The notes: a model not told the origin generated them from the letters alone. A stretch of 64,000 nt of DNA from Lantana camara (GCA_037501455.1 CM074856.1:93322001-93386000); one strand, 5' to 3'; positions 12,403-25,125 are shown, counted from the stretch's first letter. A program made the numbers and translations.

Positions 12403-13623
12403 TCAAATAAACGATGTATGTATGCTCGTGCCATGAATGTTTATTGTACCTTCCACTGCAGCATTCTGATCCACCTCTGCTGCTTCCTCCTCTCTATCAA
12501 GGGCATATGCACGAGCCTGAATAGCTAGCCTCCTCTTTGGAAAGGTGCCCCTCATGTGATCAGCAGATCCACATACCAAGCATCTACCCAAATACCTCCA
12601 ACACTTCTCCAATGGATGAAAACCCTGACAGTGAGAGCAACGGGCCTGAGTTGGGGCCGGTAAAACTGGAGGTGCTGTCGGAGTAGTAGTTCGGGGCTTC
12701 TTGTTGATAAAACCCTGTGGTCCGATGGGGGTATCGGAAACATTGGGTCCTTGTTGGTTCTTGATTTGAATACGCCGCTCTCGTACTCGTCGCATCTTAG
12801 CTCTCGATCCGTCACAATCGAAAACCTTGTGGTCCTTTGACCCGCAAGCATAGCACCTCTTCAATCGATCCCGACACTCGTCATAAGCATGGTTGATTCC
12901 TCCACAATGGGTATACGGTTGGATTTCTTTCTTCAACTTTCGAGGGTCTCTGTTCTTATGCTTCTGTCCACGAATCTTCTTGGTTCGAGTCCTTTGTTGA
13001 ACGGATTCCTTACTTTTTATCAACCACCTCTTTTCAACTTGTAATGCTTTCTCTGTGGCTTTATCCCAAGTGCTTGTATCCTCTGCGATTAAGGCTTCCT
13101 TGAACTTATCCAGAAGACCTTCCAAGAACTGCCTAGCCTTCATCCAATCATTTCCCATGATGTGGGGTACAAACATACCCAATCTCTCAAACTCCTCCAT
13201 GTAGCCCTCAACGACCTTATCCCCCTTGCTTCAATGTGAAAAAGGCTTCCAATTTCTGCCTCTGTAGGGTGGCCGGTGTGAACCTCTTCCTAAATTCCAG
13301 GACGAACACATCCCATGTCAATTCTTCACCCGTTGCACCAGAACTCTGAACAATTTCTCCCCACTATTATTTTACAGGCCCACGTAAAGTAGTGAGGCAA
13401 GTCGTGCCATATTGAGAGTGCTGCATGGCCACGCTTCAAATAAACCCTCTATCCCCGAAAGCCACTGACTAGCATAAATTTCATCACCTCCTTCGAATAG
13501 GGCAGGGTTGAAAGACTTGAACTCCAGATACAACCTCGCCACAGGGTTCATAGGCGGTAAGTTGGTTGAAGGTTGCCCTTGATTGTACAAATTAGGTTGG
13601 AAAGACTGACCGTAGGGTAGCAT
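12403..13623 (-). pseudogene. gag: Family-1 gag, copy B (frameshifted)
   Basis: Second gag of the minus-strand array. ATG at 13623 corresponds to the start used in copies A and C; an upstream in-frame ATG at 13629 exists but is not conserved. The first part (to 13372) breaks at a missing A in the run at 13386-13388; the five-G run at 13221-13225 is the same frameshift as in copy A. From 13200 a 265-residue frame is open to the end. It carries a Gag C-terminal half and four zinc-knuckle-like boxes: a first with Tyr in place of Cys, an intact CYACGSKDHKVFDC, an intact CSHCQGFHPLEKC, and CLVCGSADHMRGTF with the last Cys lost. Ends THTSFI-stop-like (IHTSFI). No pol follows; 0.9 kb of repeats and the polypurine tract do. 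Confidence 0.88.
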
Positions 13624-13870
13624 CCTCAAATGTCAACAATTACAATGCCTGTATATGCATGTCGGTTAGTAAATGCTCATGTCACATAATAAATCAATCA
13701 TCAACATCAAAGGCAAGTAATGTTTCATGTTATATAAATCCAGCAATGTGATGAGAATTCAAATGTATAGCTTATCAAACTGAGATGTACATGCACACAT
13801 TACCAAGTTGTCCTATACCGTACAACCTAGACAGACTCAACACGACACTAGAGCTCGGTTTTGCAACCTA

Positions 13871-13884
13871 GAGCTCTGATACCA
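13871..13884 (-). other. Primer-binding site (initiator tRNA-Met), right unit
   Basis: TGGTATCAGAGCTC on the minus strand, eight bases from the LTR end at 13893. Confidence 0.88.
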
Positions 13885-13892
13885 CTTAAGGA

Positions 13893-16800
13893 TGTAGCAC
13901 CCCAAACGGAGGATACCACATCCCCCACACTAGGACTCAGACTCGGTCATGAAATAGGAAGTCCATGCCCGAATCCGAATCATAGCGAACGGGAGACCAA
14001 CTCACAGACTAGGCGAGGTGGGTCTAACTCGACAAACTCAGAGTGCGGAAGCAATTTAAAACATTCATCAACAAATAGCGGAAGCAATTAAATCACCATA
14101 CCAAACAATTGACAGGTTCAACTAGCATAGATACCTAATCCAGAATATCAATATACATAACAGTTAACGGGTTCAACTAGCATAGATACGTAATCCCGAA
14201 TATCAATTCATAATCCAATAATAATCAGCATAAGTATCATCAATATCTTATAACATCCAAGTGCTAGCTTACTAACCCCACACGAGGTTTAAGTCTAAGT
14301 AGAACATAAACATAACCTTCAAGTGTGAAACATAAATACATAACATAAGTAAAGTATGCGACAAATGCATCCTAAGTCCAACTAGACTGACAAGTGTGAC
14401 TCAGAAGACTCACTTCCGCCTTGCTCAAGCCAAAAGAACCTGCAGCTAAAAGATAAAACGAGGGGTCAGTCAACTGACTGTGTGAGGGGGACTAACGCAC
14501 ACCCACAATATATATATAGAGCACAGCACATAACATAATGGTGGACTCATGAACCGGGACTAGGGTTTGGAACGCTAGAACAGTTGAAATACCCAAAATA
14601 GTATAAGTTTGGAAAACCATTTAGAGAAGCCTATCCCGTTTCACAAATCCCATACATTCATAACATATGCTCGGCGAGTACGAGCTTCCAACCTTTACTC
14701 CGCATAACCGAACAGACATAAAGCAGAATCAATCTATCCTCTACTCCAGTGATGGAAGAGCCACGCGTTGGCCCTAACCATCAATAACATACAAACTCAC
14801 AAGGGGTAGCGAACCCACAAGTGCCCTCCCCGGCCTTAGCCGAAGGCTCAACATATCACGCCTCCCCTATCTCCCTGAGTCACACTATGATATCTCAAAT
14901 GGAACTACGCAGAGGTATATCCTCGACGGCCCTAACCGTCCCGGGGGCTCCTTACCCATAGCTCCTTGGATCCACATACATACATACATACAGATGCCAA
15001 TATTTTATGGGAAACTCGCTACAGAATCATAACATATCATATTTTCCAAAATGGCTTACATATGCCTTCATATTTAATTTTCAAAATCGAGGATGGTCCA
15101 CAAGGTCATAACCATATCATATCCAACATATATATATATAGTATATAGTCACATGCAAGGATTGAAATCATCATATTAAGGTCGTAGGTAGCTTAACTAT
15201 ACAAAATCCTAAACCTCACCTTGTGCAAGTAGAGTCTGAGAGTGTGTAGGGCCAAACACTCTAAACCTCGGGCCCCACTGGCACCACCAAACTCTGTGAC
15301 AAGACATACAGAAACCCAAACATAAACTCTATATAAACCAAGTAAGACGCACGACGTATCAAGAGATGAATGATATATAATATGGAATGAAGTGTACACA
15401 TAGGTCATGTAGCATAGTTCATATATTCCACCAAGTCATGCATTTAACGAAGTATTAAGGTTTAACAAAGCATTTGAAATCATATTAAAGCATATAAGTC
15501 ATAAAGCAATTCAAACGGATCAAGAAAACACGGAAAAGACAAGTGCAAAGTGTAACAGTAGCTCCGGAACGACCATTCCCATGCATAACTAAGCATGGGA
15601 ACGGTCCTTCCTAGAAACCACCTAGCGAGCATGGGAACGGCCGTTCCAACCTCAAGGCAAAAACGAGAACGACCCTTCCCGTTCTCGCATGCTGACATCA
15701 GCTCTTGGCGGGAAGGGCCTTTCCGGGCACCAATGCCGAACGGGAATGGCCGTTCCGGCCAGATCTGGGTGTTTGTCTAGTGCAGAAGCTTCACAGCTTC
15801 GGGAAGAAGACAACCATGGCCGAAATTGGCCGATTTCACACCAATTAAACCATAAAATTTCCACGAAAATCATATATATCATCACATAAATCATGCTTAT
15901 CACATAAATTTCAATTTAGCTCAAGAACAAGGGTGATTTTGGCTAAAACTCATACAACCCATTTTCATGAAAATCAAGCTTCAACCATGGCAAGATGTAT
16001 CGAAACTCACTCCCTATCATACGATTAACAACTATAGCACATATTCAACATTGCGAAACACATATTCATGCTCAAGAACTCAAGGATCCATCATATAAAC
16101 CATGTTCTTCAAGTTGGGCATAAATCACCATTTTCACAAGACTTCCTCATACAAGCTCATACATTCAATTTCATGTTAGGATTCATAGATAGAAATGAAA
16201 TACACATCAGGGGAAATCCGTAGCTTACCTTGGCTCTTGAAATGATGAAGAAACAAGGGAGATATGAGCTCTTGAAGGTGTGGAATGGCTTAAATCTTCA
16301 TCCTCTCTTGAAGCTCTTCTATAGATGATATGTCTTGTGTGAATTGAGGTTTGAAATGAAATGAGAAGGGGTAAGGCTATTTATATGGTGGCTAATAGTT
16401 TTAGGTCAAGGTTAGGGTTTCCAAGATATAATATGAGGCTAAAGGCTTTAATAGGATTTGGGCTCAAATAAATGACTTTCGGCCCAAAAGTCAAAATTAA
16501 AAGGATTAAGGTCTAAACGGTTTCCGAAAAATATAAAGTATGTTCCGTTGGACCCGAATCACTGAATCAAGTCCAATGGTGGTGTCGGAATTCGAATTCG
16601 AATTCCCGAGCTCATATTGGTCCCGAATGACCCAAACTCACCTAACTTAAGTTAGGCCCAAAACACACAAATAGGTCGAAGTCCCATTCAAATCCTACTC
16701 TAACAATTAATTTAAATTCAACCAAGTTCCATTCTTAAGTTGCCATGCAAGAATTCATATTTTACCATTTTGGATTTTAGTCAATTAAGTCACATTTTCA

Positions 16801-16907
16801 ATCAAAGTTGGAATTAAACACATAAAAAGGGAATTAAATCACATAAGTGCGTAAGGTAAACTCTCTCGTGACGCATACCTGTACGATTTATCGGACGGTG
16901 CGTCACA
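13893..16907 (-). mobile_element. Family-1 LTR, right (5') copy of array
   Basis: 3015 bp, TGTGACGCACC at 16907 to GGGGTGCTACA at 13893 on the minus strand; intact at both ends. TATA box 16378-16385, donor-like GGTAAGCTAC near 16229, GC-palindrome cluster 15571-15760, hairpin 14467-14480. It carries a single copy of the 139-bp unit amplified in the middle LTR. Confidence 0.9.
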
Positions 16908-17081
16908 GAAGTCTACCTTTTAGTTATCTAATGAAGAAGGACATTAATTTCTAATAGGATAAAGGATGCCAAAGCGCGTTTGAAAGTATCATGTAGCATC
17001 TTATAAGCCCACCGGTACTAGGAGCTCCAATACAAGTTAAACCCCTTATCTTATATATTTTTGCGCAATCATGGCCCTATT
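16908..17081. other. Unassigned 174 bp between two retroelements
   Basis: I recognise no gene, repeat or LTR module here. It may be the only short stretch of older, non-LTR target DNA in the left half of the window. Confidence 0.4.
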
Positions 17082-19150
17082 TGTTAGGAATAGTGACCTA
17101 GAAAGCCTATTCGACGAAATCTGCTTTGGGACTTTCCTTGTATCACAGACAATCTTTGAATAATACACAATTGATTATATTATCATAGGCAAACACTTCT
17201 TTATATGTCAATAAGTGTTTTATATGTTTCCATTAAGTGTGCATGTATTAGAACTCCCCAAATCCATAAGGCTGTTAGGGACTTTGTCATTAGGTGAATG
17301 ACAGATAAAATAAGCCCTAACTCAAGGCCGGATTTAGAAACCACTCCAAGTCGATGAGTCCAACAAACAGTGGGAGTGTTCATTAGGCTCAGTTGAGACT
17401 TGCTCGTGGGATTACGTCCTTAAAGAAGGAGCATCCTGTTTCATGGGGTGTAAAGTGCATAGCTGATACGTACGTAATATATAAGGGTACTCGTTATGAG
17501 AACGGGTATACTGAGGTATCCCGCGTGAGAAGATTCCTAAATGGGAAAGGAAGTTTCCACTTTAGGAAGAGGAAACTTCCAGAATAGAAATATCTCACAG
17601 GTCAATGGCGTGAGTAAAGTAATCCTTTGACTTGAGATTCCATTGATGCTTTGTGGGCTAACTCTGTAGTCTTAGGTATAAGCTTTAAAGGGTGTCACCT
17701 TAGACAATTGATTCAAGGCTTATGCTGGGGTTACACAAGTGGCACATGGAAGCATATGAGAATCAACAAAGGACCTACACTTGCTTTAATGTAAGAAGAT
17801 CTCTTATTGCATAAGTCGTTCATATGCCATCCTAAACCCTCGGCTGAGGTAGTGGATCAAGACATCAAGAAAAGGGTTTCTTGGATTGAGATCAAATGGA
17901 TATGAAACGAACTTAGCTTTGTGATCAAGATTGGTGGGGCTCTCATTATTCCCATGCCCTAGATCTTAATCGAGAGATGGGTTGGTAGGAGGATCGTACC
18001 TCACAGCTGTCATTGACTGAAAGGTTCTTTCGAATATATATTCATTGTTCGGGTAGGGGTTACACACCTGTTGCTAGACTATGGTCGTGTGATCTGTGAA
18101 CTAATAAAGCGTATTAGTCTCACTGCTAACTGAAAATGAATCTAGGGGGTCACACACAAATGCCAGATTAAAAGGGTATTGAAGGGAAGATCAAATAGTT
18201 GATCGAAACGAGACCACACGTGTAATGTACATGTGTGGCACGGGAGCTCGAGTTGGGCGTGTGGTCCAACTGTAAAATTGGACCATATGTTAATTAATTG
18301 GAGAATTAATTATAAAGCTAAATAAAATTAATTAGAGAATTAATTTTAGCTCTTTAGAATTAATTAAGAGTTAATTCCAAAGCCCTTCATGGAATTAATT
18401 AGAGAATTAATTCTATGTATTTAGTATTTGATTATTTTGTTGTTCTAATTTGATTATAATAAATAAACAAATAGATATTAAATATCTTCTATTTTATTGT
18501 TTTAGTAAATATTAATTCTAATATGATTAGAATAGATATTATTGGGATAAGATATTTAATTATTATTAGTATAATTAAATATTCCTAATTTGATTAGGAG
18601 CTCTTTTCTAGAAGAAATAGATATCTTATTTTGAATAAGATTCCTATTACTTGGAGAAAAAGAAAATAGAAGAAGAGTCAAAGTAGGAATCCGATTCCTA
18701 CAAGACTTGAAGGGTTCGAACCCTACCCTATAAAATAGGCAAGGAGGTTCGATTTTTGGACTTACGTGTGAGCATGGGATCACGCCCAAACGATGATGGC
18801 TTCATGATGGGATAATTCTCTTGCTCTCTTTCTTCTCGTTTTATGTTTCTTTCTTTACACATGTTATATCACTAGCACTTTCCCTAACGTGATTTGAATC
18901 TAGGTTGGTGTGGATTATTACTCTAGAAGAGACCTATCATGGAATCTAGTAGAAAGAATCTTTCGAGGGGTGAGGGTTGCCATTACCGCATGAAGCGTGT
19001 TTGAGGGCGGCTCAAAACATGTCAAGAAAGCATCGATTCTTGTGAGTTCTTGAATCCCTAAGAATAGAAATAGAAATTGCAAGCCAGATCTTGCTATTTG
19101 GGAAAACTTTTAAATTTCGCTGCACTTTCTGATCGTGTTTTTTCCCAGCA
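17082..19150 (+). mobile_element. Copia 5' LTR (diverged subfamily)
   Basis: 2069 bp, TGTTAGGAATAG... to ...TTTTCCCAGCA, followed two bases later by a PBS, so this is a 5' LTR. It is related to the 4407, 22062 and 59540 copies but clearly more diverged, especially in the upstream half. TATA-like TATAAAAT at 18729-18736. It has fewer CACGTG motifs than its relatives (one ACACGTGT near 18218). The flank before it is CTATT; the 3' LTR is not in the window. Confidence 0.87.
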
Positions 19151-19152
19151 AG

Positions 19153-19164
19153 TGGTATCAGAGC
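19153..19164 (+). other. Primer-binding site of copia element
   Basis: TGGTATCAGAGC two bases after the LTR end. Confidence 0.88.
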
Positions 19165-19757
19165 CAGCTTGCAATGTCTATTTCTAATATATCTTTTAAT
19201 TGAATTTTGAGAAATTCTTGAATCTGAGTTACAGTTATGTATTCTTGAATTTATTTCGTAATCTGAGATTTTGAATCTGGGATATTTCTAGAAAATTTGA
19301 GAAAAGGGTTTTCTAGAAATTTTATTAAAAACATTTTAATTTAAATTTGCAAAACCATGTTTTTGATTCTCGGATCTTAAAACGAAATTTTTTGAAATTT
19401 TGGTTTGTTGGACGAAACAGATTGGGGTGGCGAGAGCCAAACGTGTTGGCCGCTCGCGACCACCGCGCGTAAGGTACGCACAAGGGTAGCCAATCGACTG
19501 CCTATTGATTTTCCTCCCCAAGGAAGCCCCGGCAAAGTGGTCGGTAGGAGCGCAGTCTCGCGTGCCTGGCTGGACAGGTTGCGCGGCCTCTTGCCTGCGT
19601 GCTGGGCGGCTGCTACGCCCATGTGCGTTGGGCTGTCTGCCTTGTTGCCTGCTTCACCATTGCGTGCGTAGCGCGCCTGGCTACGCGTTGTGCAGTTGTT
19701 TACGTACATCTTGCCTGTGCGCTCGGCGGCTGCTCCGCGCGTGCCTGCTTGCTGCCC
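19165..19757 (+). mobile_element. Copia internal leader, cut off at 19757
   Basis: Noncoding leader downstream of the PBS with a GC-rich patch at about 19420-19757, resembling the layout of the leader at 61489-61990. It is interrupted by another LTR at 19758 before gag is reached. Reading frames in the GC-rich patch show no known domain. Confidence 0.7.
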
Positions 19758-20099
19758 TGTAACGCCCCGATTTCCGGATATTCAGGTACGCGAGCTACGT
19801 GTGAGTTTTCCGAGAATTAGGATTTATTTAATCCTTTCGGTTATTAAATTTTTATAATTCATGAAATTATATGAATTAAATTTCAACATGTTTACGTGGA
19901 ATTATGTGATTTGTATCAATTTGAGAATTATTGCATAAATTAGATTTAATTGTTACGTGAATTAATTCCGAACATGAATTAATTGCTTAACTGTCCCCGA
20001 ATGATTATTCTTGTAAATGTGAGGACTAAATTGCATAATTAATTCTTGGACTTAATTGATCAATTTGCAAACCTTTCATCCTTAATTGCATAATTTACT
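19758..20099 (+). mobile_element. LTR of family F8, 5' part
   Basis: Starts TGTAACGCCCCGATTTCC inside the copia leader and is interrupted at 20099 by the family-1 array. It continues at 35139 after the TTACT duplication. Confidence 0.78.
20095..20099. repeat. Target-site duplication TTACT, left copy
   Basis: TTACT here and again at 35139-35143, flanking the complete three-LTR array. Confidence 0.9.
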
Positions 20100-20650
20100 T
20101 GTGACGCCCCATCCGATAAATCGTACAGGTATGCGTCACGAGAGAGTTTACCTTACGCACTTATGTGATCTAATTCCCTTTTTATGTGTTCAATTCCCAC
20201 TTTGATTGAACTTGTGACTTAATTGACTAAAATCCAAAATGATAAAATATGAATTCTTGCATGACAACCTAAGAACGGAACTTATGTGAATTTAAATTAA
20301 TTGTTAGAGTTGGATTTGAATAGGACTTGGACCTATTTGTTTGTTTAGGGCCTAACATGAGCTAGGTGAGTTTTGGGTCGTTCGGGACCTATATGAGCTC
20401 GGGAATTCGAATTCGAATTCCGACACCACCATTGGACTTTATTCGGTGATTTGGGTCCCATGGAATTTACTTTATATTTTTCGGAAATCGTTTAGACCTT
20501 GAACCTTTTAATCTTGACCTATTGGGCCGAAAGTCATTTATTTGAGCCCAAATCCTAATAAAGCATCTAGCCTCATTTTATATCTTGAAACCCTAACCTA
20601 GATCCCCTTTCTCATTTCACTTCAAACCTCAAAATAGCCTCATTGTGACA

Positions 20651-20978
20651 TGTAACGCCCCGACTTTTTGGTCGTACAGGTATGACGTCACGAGTGGGTT
20701 TAGATCGAGAGTTATGTGACTTATACATGTTTTAATTGCTAAGTAATTATTTAATTTAATAATTTCGTGAATTAATTGCTATTATGTGACGGATGTGACT
20801 TATATGATTTAATTGAAAGTGTTAGTTTTATTTATTTGTTACATGTATACTAGCTAGGATAATTTTTATTTTGGTCTCCCGTTCGCTATGAGTCCGGTTC
20901 ATGCTTGGATTATCCATTTCACGTGTGGACTAGACTTGTAGTGCGGGGGATGTGGCGCCTGTCGTCCCGGGTGCTACA
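20651..20978 (+). mobile_element. 328-bp mini solo LTR with duplication TGACA
   Basis: Starts TGTAACGCCCCGACTTTTTG and ends GGGTGCTACA. TGACA is duplicated at 20646-20650 and 20979-20983. LTR-b and LTR-c show the empty site (CATTGTGACAGCCATGG) near 26213 and 32744. Its first roughly 200 bp match the start of the LTR at 58783 and its last roughly 115 bp match the conserved 3' block of the long LTRs; the middle is missing. It is either an internally deleted solo LTR or an LTR of a very small non-autonomous element. Confidence 0.9.
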
Positions 20979-21551
20979 TGACAGCCATGGAGAAGCTTTA
21001 AGAGAGGATGAAGATTTAAGCCATTCCACATCTTCAAGAGCTCATATCTCCCTCGTTTCTTCATCATTTCAAGAGCTAAGGTAAGCTACGAATTTCCCTT
21101 GATGTGTATTTCATTTCTATCCTTGAATCTTAACATGAAATTGAATGTATGAACTTGTATGAGGAAGTCTTGTGAAAATGGTGATTTATGCCCAAGTTGA
21201 AGAATATGACTCTAATGGTGAATCCTTGAGTTCTTGAGCATGAATATGTGTTTCTCCATGTTGAATATGTGCTATAGCTGTTGATGGTATGATAAGGAGT
21301 GAGTTTGAATGCATCTTGCCATGGTTGGAGCTTGATTTTCATGAAAATGGGTTGTATGAGTTTTGGCCAAAATCACCCTTGTTCTTGAGCTAAATTGATA
21401 TTTATCTGATAAGCATGATTTATGTGATAATATATATGATTTTCGTGATAATTTTATGGTTTAAATTGTGTGAAATCGGCCATTTTCGGCCATGGTTGTC
21501 TTCTTCCCGAAGCTGTGAAGCTTCTGCACAAGACAGACGCCCAGATCTGGC

Positions 21552-21759
21552 CGGAACGGCCGTTCCCGTTTGGCCTTGGTGCCCGGAACGACCCTTCCCG
21601 CCAAGGGCTGATGTCAGCATGCGAGAATGGGAAGGGTCGTTCCCGTTTTTGCCATGAGATGGGAACGGCCGTTCCCATGCTCGCTAGGTGGTTTCTGGGA
21701 AGGACCGTTCCCATGCTTAGTTATGCATGGGAATGGCCGTTCCGGAGCTACTGTTACAC
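21552..21759 (+). other. GC-rich palindrome cluster, family-1 LTR-a
   Basis: Includes the perfect 14-bp palindrome GGAACGGCCGTTCC (21553-21566) and the perfect 16-bp palindrome GGGAACGGCCGTTCCC (21661-21676), plus several half-diverged copies. Confidence 0.75.
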
Positions 21760-22061
21760 TTTGCACTTGTCTTTTCCGTGTTTGCTTGATCCGTTTGAAT
21801 TGCTTTATGACTTATATGCTTTAATATGATTTCAAATGCTTTGTTAAACTTTAATACTTCGTTAATTGCATGACTTGGTGGAATATATGAACTATGTGTG
21901 TACACTTCATTCCATATCACATATCATTCATCTCTTGGTACGCCGTGCGTCTTACTTGGTTCATATAGAGTTTAAGTCTGGGTTTCTGTATGCCTTGTCA
22001 CAGAGTTTGGTGGTGCCGGTGGGCCCCAGGTTTAGAGTGTTTGGCCCTTCACACTCTCAGA

Positions 22062-24331
22062 TGTTAGGAATAGTGCCCTAGAAAGCCGATTCGATGTAAT
22101 CTGCTTTGGGACTTTTCTTGTATCACAGACAATCTTTGAATAATATACGATTGATTATAGGCAAACACTTCTTTATATGCCAATACGTGTTTTGTGTGTT
22201 TCCATTACGTGCGCATGTATGAGAACTCCCCTAATCCTGATGACTTTAGGACTCTACCATTTAGGTGAAATGGTTCATGAAACGAGCCCTATATCACATA
22301 AGTCATGATTAGTAAAATACTCCAAGCCGATAAGTCCTACAGACAGTGGGAGTGTCAACCTGACTCCTCTAAGGCTTGCTTGTGGGATTACGCCCTTAAG
22401 AAGGACCACCTTGTTTCATGGAGGTGCAAAGTGTATAGTTGATACGTGCGTGATACATGAGGGTGCTTACTTTAATAAGTAAGTTCACTGAGGTGCCCCG
22501 TGTGAGAACATTCCTAAATGGGAAAGGAAGTTTCTATTTCAGGAAATGGAAAGTTCCAGATTAGGAAATATCTCACGAGTCATTGATGTGATTAATTGAT
22601 CCTTAGACTTGAGGTTCCATGTTACTTTATGAGTTAACTCTGTAGTCTTTGGTATAACCTTTAAAGGGTGTCGCCTTAGACAACTGATTCAAGGCTTATG
22701 CTGGGGCTGCACAAGTGACTCATGAAAGTGAATGAGAATCAAGAAAGGACCTACACTTGCATTTGCAAGGTGATCTCTTATTGTGTAAGTCATTCATATG
22801 CCATATGGAGTCCTTGGCCAAGCAGTAGATCAAGACATCAAGAAAAGGGTTTCTTGGATTGAGATCAAATGGATATGAAATGCACTTAGCTTTAAGACCA
22901 GATTATTAGGGTTCTAATTATTCCCTTACCCTAGATCATGGTTGAGAGATAGTAAGTAGGAGGATTGTATCTCACATGAATCAATGACTTAAAGGTTCTG
23001 TCGAATCCGAACATTCCAATTCAGCTAGGGGTTAAACACCTGTTGCTAGACTATGGTCGTTTAATCTGTGGACTGATTAATTAATTAGTGAATTAATTAA
23101 TTAGGGTCACTGCTAATTGAATTGAGAACCTAGAGGGTCACACACAACAACTTGGTTACATGAGTTGAGGCTTTAAAATGATTAAACGAGTTAATCAAGC
23201 CAAGAGGGTTCCACACGTGTGAAACCACACGTGTGGCTCACGTGAGTGACACGTGTCACACACGTGTATAAATATATGTGTATATTTATTTATGTATTAA
23301 ATAATTAATGTGATTAATTATTTAATAGACTTTGGTTTAATTTTGAATTAAAAAAAAGTCTTATTTTGGAGAAAAATAATCTAGTTAATTAATTATGAAT
23401 TAATTAATTAGATAAAATAAGTTATTTATTTTAAATAAATAAAGTATAAAATTATCCAAAAATAGTTTGGATATTTTTAGCTCTCTTGAAAGTTGATTTG
23501 AATTAGAATTCAAAGTCAAAGTCAAAATTACTTGATGATCAAGTAATAGGAGAGAGAGAGACAAAAATCCTAGCCCATTAAGGACTAGGAATTTCGTCCC
23601 TCCCCTTTCTTATATATAGGGGAGCTCATGCTCCCCTTTAGAGCTAATAGACAATTCTTAGTTCATGTGTTGAACACCTTCCTTTCTCCAAGATAAAATA
23701 AAACCCTAGGTTAAGCCTAAACACTAACTAGAGAACTAGCATCCTTACTAGTTAGATTGTAGCCAAGTTGGTGGACTATCTCTAGAGACTTCAAGTTAGA
23801 AGTTTTGAAGATTCGAGCTTTACCAAAAAGTGGGGATCAAGCAAAACGATCAAAAGGGATGATGTAACGATTCTGAACCCGACGTGAAGCGAATGAAAAA
23901 ATCGAACCAAAGAAGATGGCGAAAACCGTTCGTCCATATCCTGAAGGATGAATTTTTTCACGAGGGTTTTGTGACTGGCAGTTTTCTACTTTCACAAAAC
24001 TGGTTTTCGAAGGGAGTTTCAATCCGGCTTTTCTCGTTTCATGTTTCTTTCTTTATGTTATATTGTTAAGAACATCTCTAACATGAATTGAATCTAGGTT
24101 GGTGTGGATTGCTATCCCGACAATGGATTCTGAAGTAGAAAGAGACTTTCGAGGGACGGGTTGTCAAGCCGCGAGAAGAGCGTTCTTGGGTGGCTTGAAA
24201 CGCTTCAAGAAAGAATAAAAGAAAAGTAAGTTTTCTATCTTTACGAATTTGGATACACGATTGCGAGTTCAAGATCCTTTTGTTGGAAAATTTTTAAATT
24301 TCCGCTGCTTTCTGATTCCTGTTTTCCAACA
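22062..24331 (+). mobile_element. Copia solo LTR with duplication TCAGA (mosaic)
   Basis: 2270 bp, TGTTAGGAATAG... to ...TTTTCCAACA, flanked by TCAGA at 22057-22061 and 24332-24336; LTR-b shows the empty site near 27338. Five CACGTG motifs at 23214-23266, TATATATA at 23611-23618. It is about 0.35 kb longer than its close relatives: the stretch about 23830-24160 is absent from 4407-6310, and its second half resembles the diverged copia LTR at 18835-18985. So it looks like a recombinant of two subfamilies. Confidence 0.92.
23214..23266 (+). promoter_or_regulatory. Five CACGTG motifs in copia solo LTR
   Basis: CACGTG at 23214, 23228, 23239, 23250 and 23261, about 0.35 kb upstream of the TATA-like box. 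Confidence 0.6.
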
Positions 24332-25111
24332 TCAGACTCTACTTGCACAAGGTGAGGTTTAGGATTTTGTATAGTTAAGCGACCTACGACCTTAATATGA
24401 TGATTTCAATCCTTGCATGCGGCTATATACTATATATATATATATGACTAGATATATGTTGGATATGATATGATTATGACCTTGTGGACCATCCTTGGTT
24501 TTGAAAATTAAATATGAAGGCATATGTAAGCCATTCTGGAAAATATGATATGTTATGATTCTGTAGCGAGTTTGCCATGAAATATTGGTATCTGTATGTA
24601 TGTATATATGTGGATCCGAGGAGCTACGGGTAAGGAGCCCCCGGGACGGTTAGGGCCGTCGGGGATATACCTGTGCGTAGTTCCATTTGAGATATCATTG
24701 CGTGACTCTCAAAGGAGATAGGGGAAGGCATGATATCTTGAGCCTTCGGTGTACAGCCGGGGAGGGCAATTGTGGGTTCGCTACCCCTTGTGAGTATGTA
24801 TGTATGTTATTGATGGTTAGGGTCAACGCGTGACTCTTCCATCATTGGAGTAGAGGATGGATTGATTCTGCTTTATGTTCTGTTCAGTTATGAAGAGTAA
24901 AGGTTGGAAGCCCGTACTCGCCGGGTATATGTTATGAATGTATGGGATTTGTGAAACGGGATAGGCTTCTCTAAATGGTTTTCCAAACTTATACTATTTT
25001 GGGTATTTCAACTATTTTGGCATGCAAACCCTAATCCCGGTTCATGAGTCCACCCTTATTTATGTGTTGTGCTCTATATATATATTGTGGGTGTGCATTA
25101 GTCCTCTCACA

Positions 25112-25125
25112 CAGTCAGTTGACTG
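25112..25125 (+). other. Conserved LTR hairpin, LTR-a
   Basis: CAGTCAGTTGACTG, followed by ACCCCTCG and an acceptor-like TTGCAG about 35 bp downstream. Confidence 0.6.

Larger units (their letters stand above)
2839..16907 (-). mobile_element. Family-1 gag-only retrotransposon, tandem array LTR-INT-LTR-INT-LTR
   Basis: Reading on the minus strand from the right: LTR 13893-16907, PBS, gag, repeat-rich tail, polypurine tract, LTR 8229-11518, PBS, gag, tail, polypurine tract, LTR 2839-3972 (its 3' part cut off by the F0 element). The internal regions are about 2.37 kb (right) and 2.35 kb (left, without the copia insertion). Neither contains recognisable pol. Both gag copies share one frameshift, so the second unit was probably made by duplication of an already defective element, as expected from unequal LTR-LTR recombination. 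The flank after 16907 begins GAAGT; the matching left flank is outside the window. Confidence 0.88.

Noticed and set aside
19405..19820. GC-rich open frames in the copia leader
   Set aside because: Overlapping frames on both strands reflect base composition; one runs across the LTR junction at 19758.
21470..21829. 119-codon open frame in LTR-a, also present as 33237-33596 in LTR-c
   Set aside because: It lies in the GC-palindrome part of an LTR. It recurs only because the LTR recurs and is broken in LTR-b and in the minus-strand LTRs. No domain.
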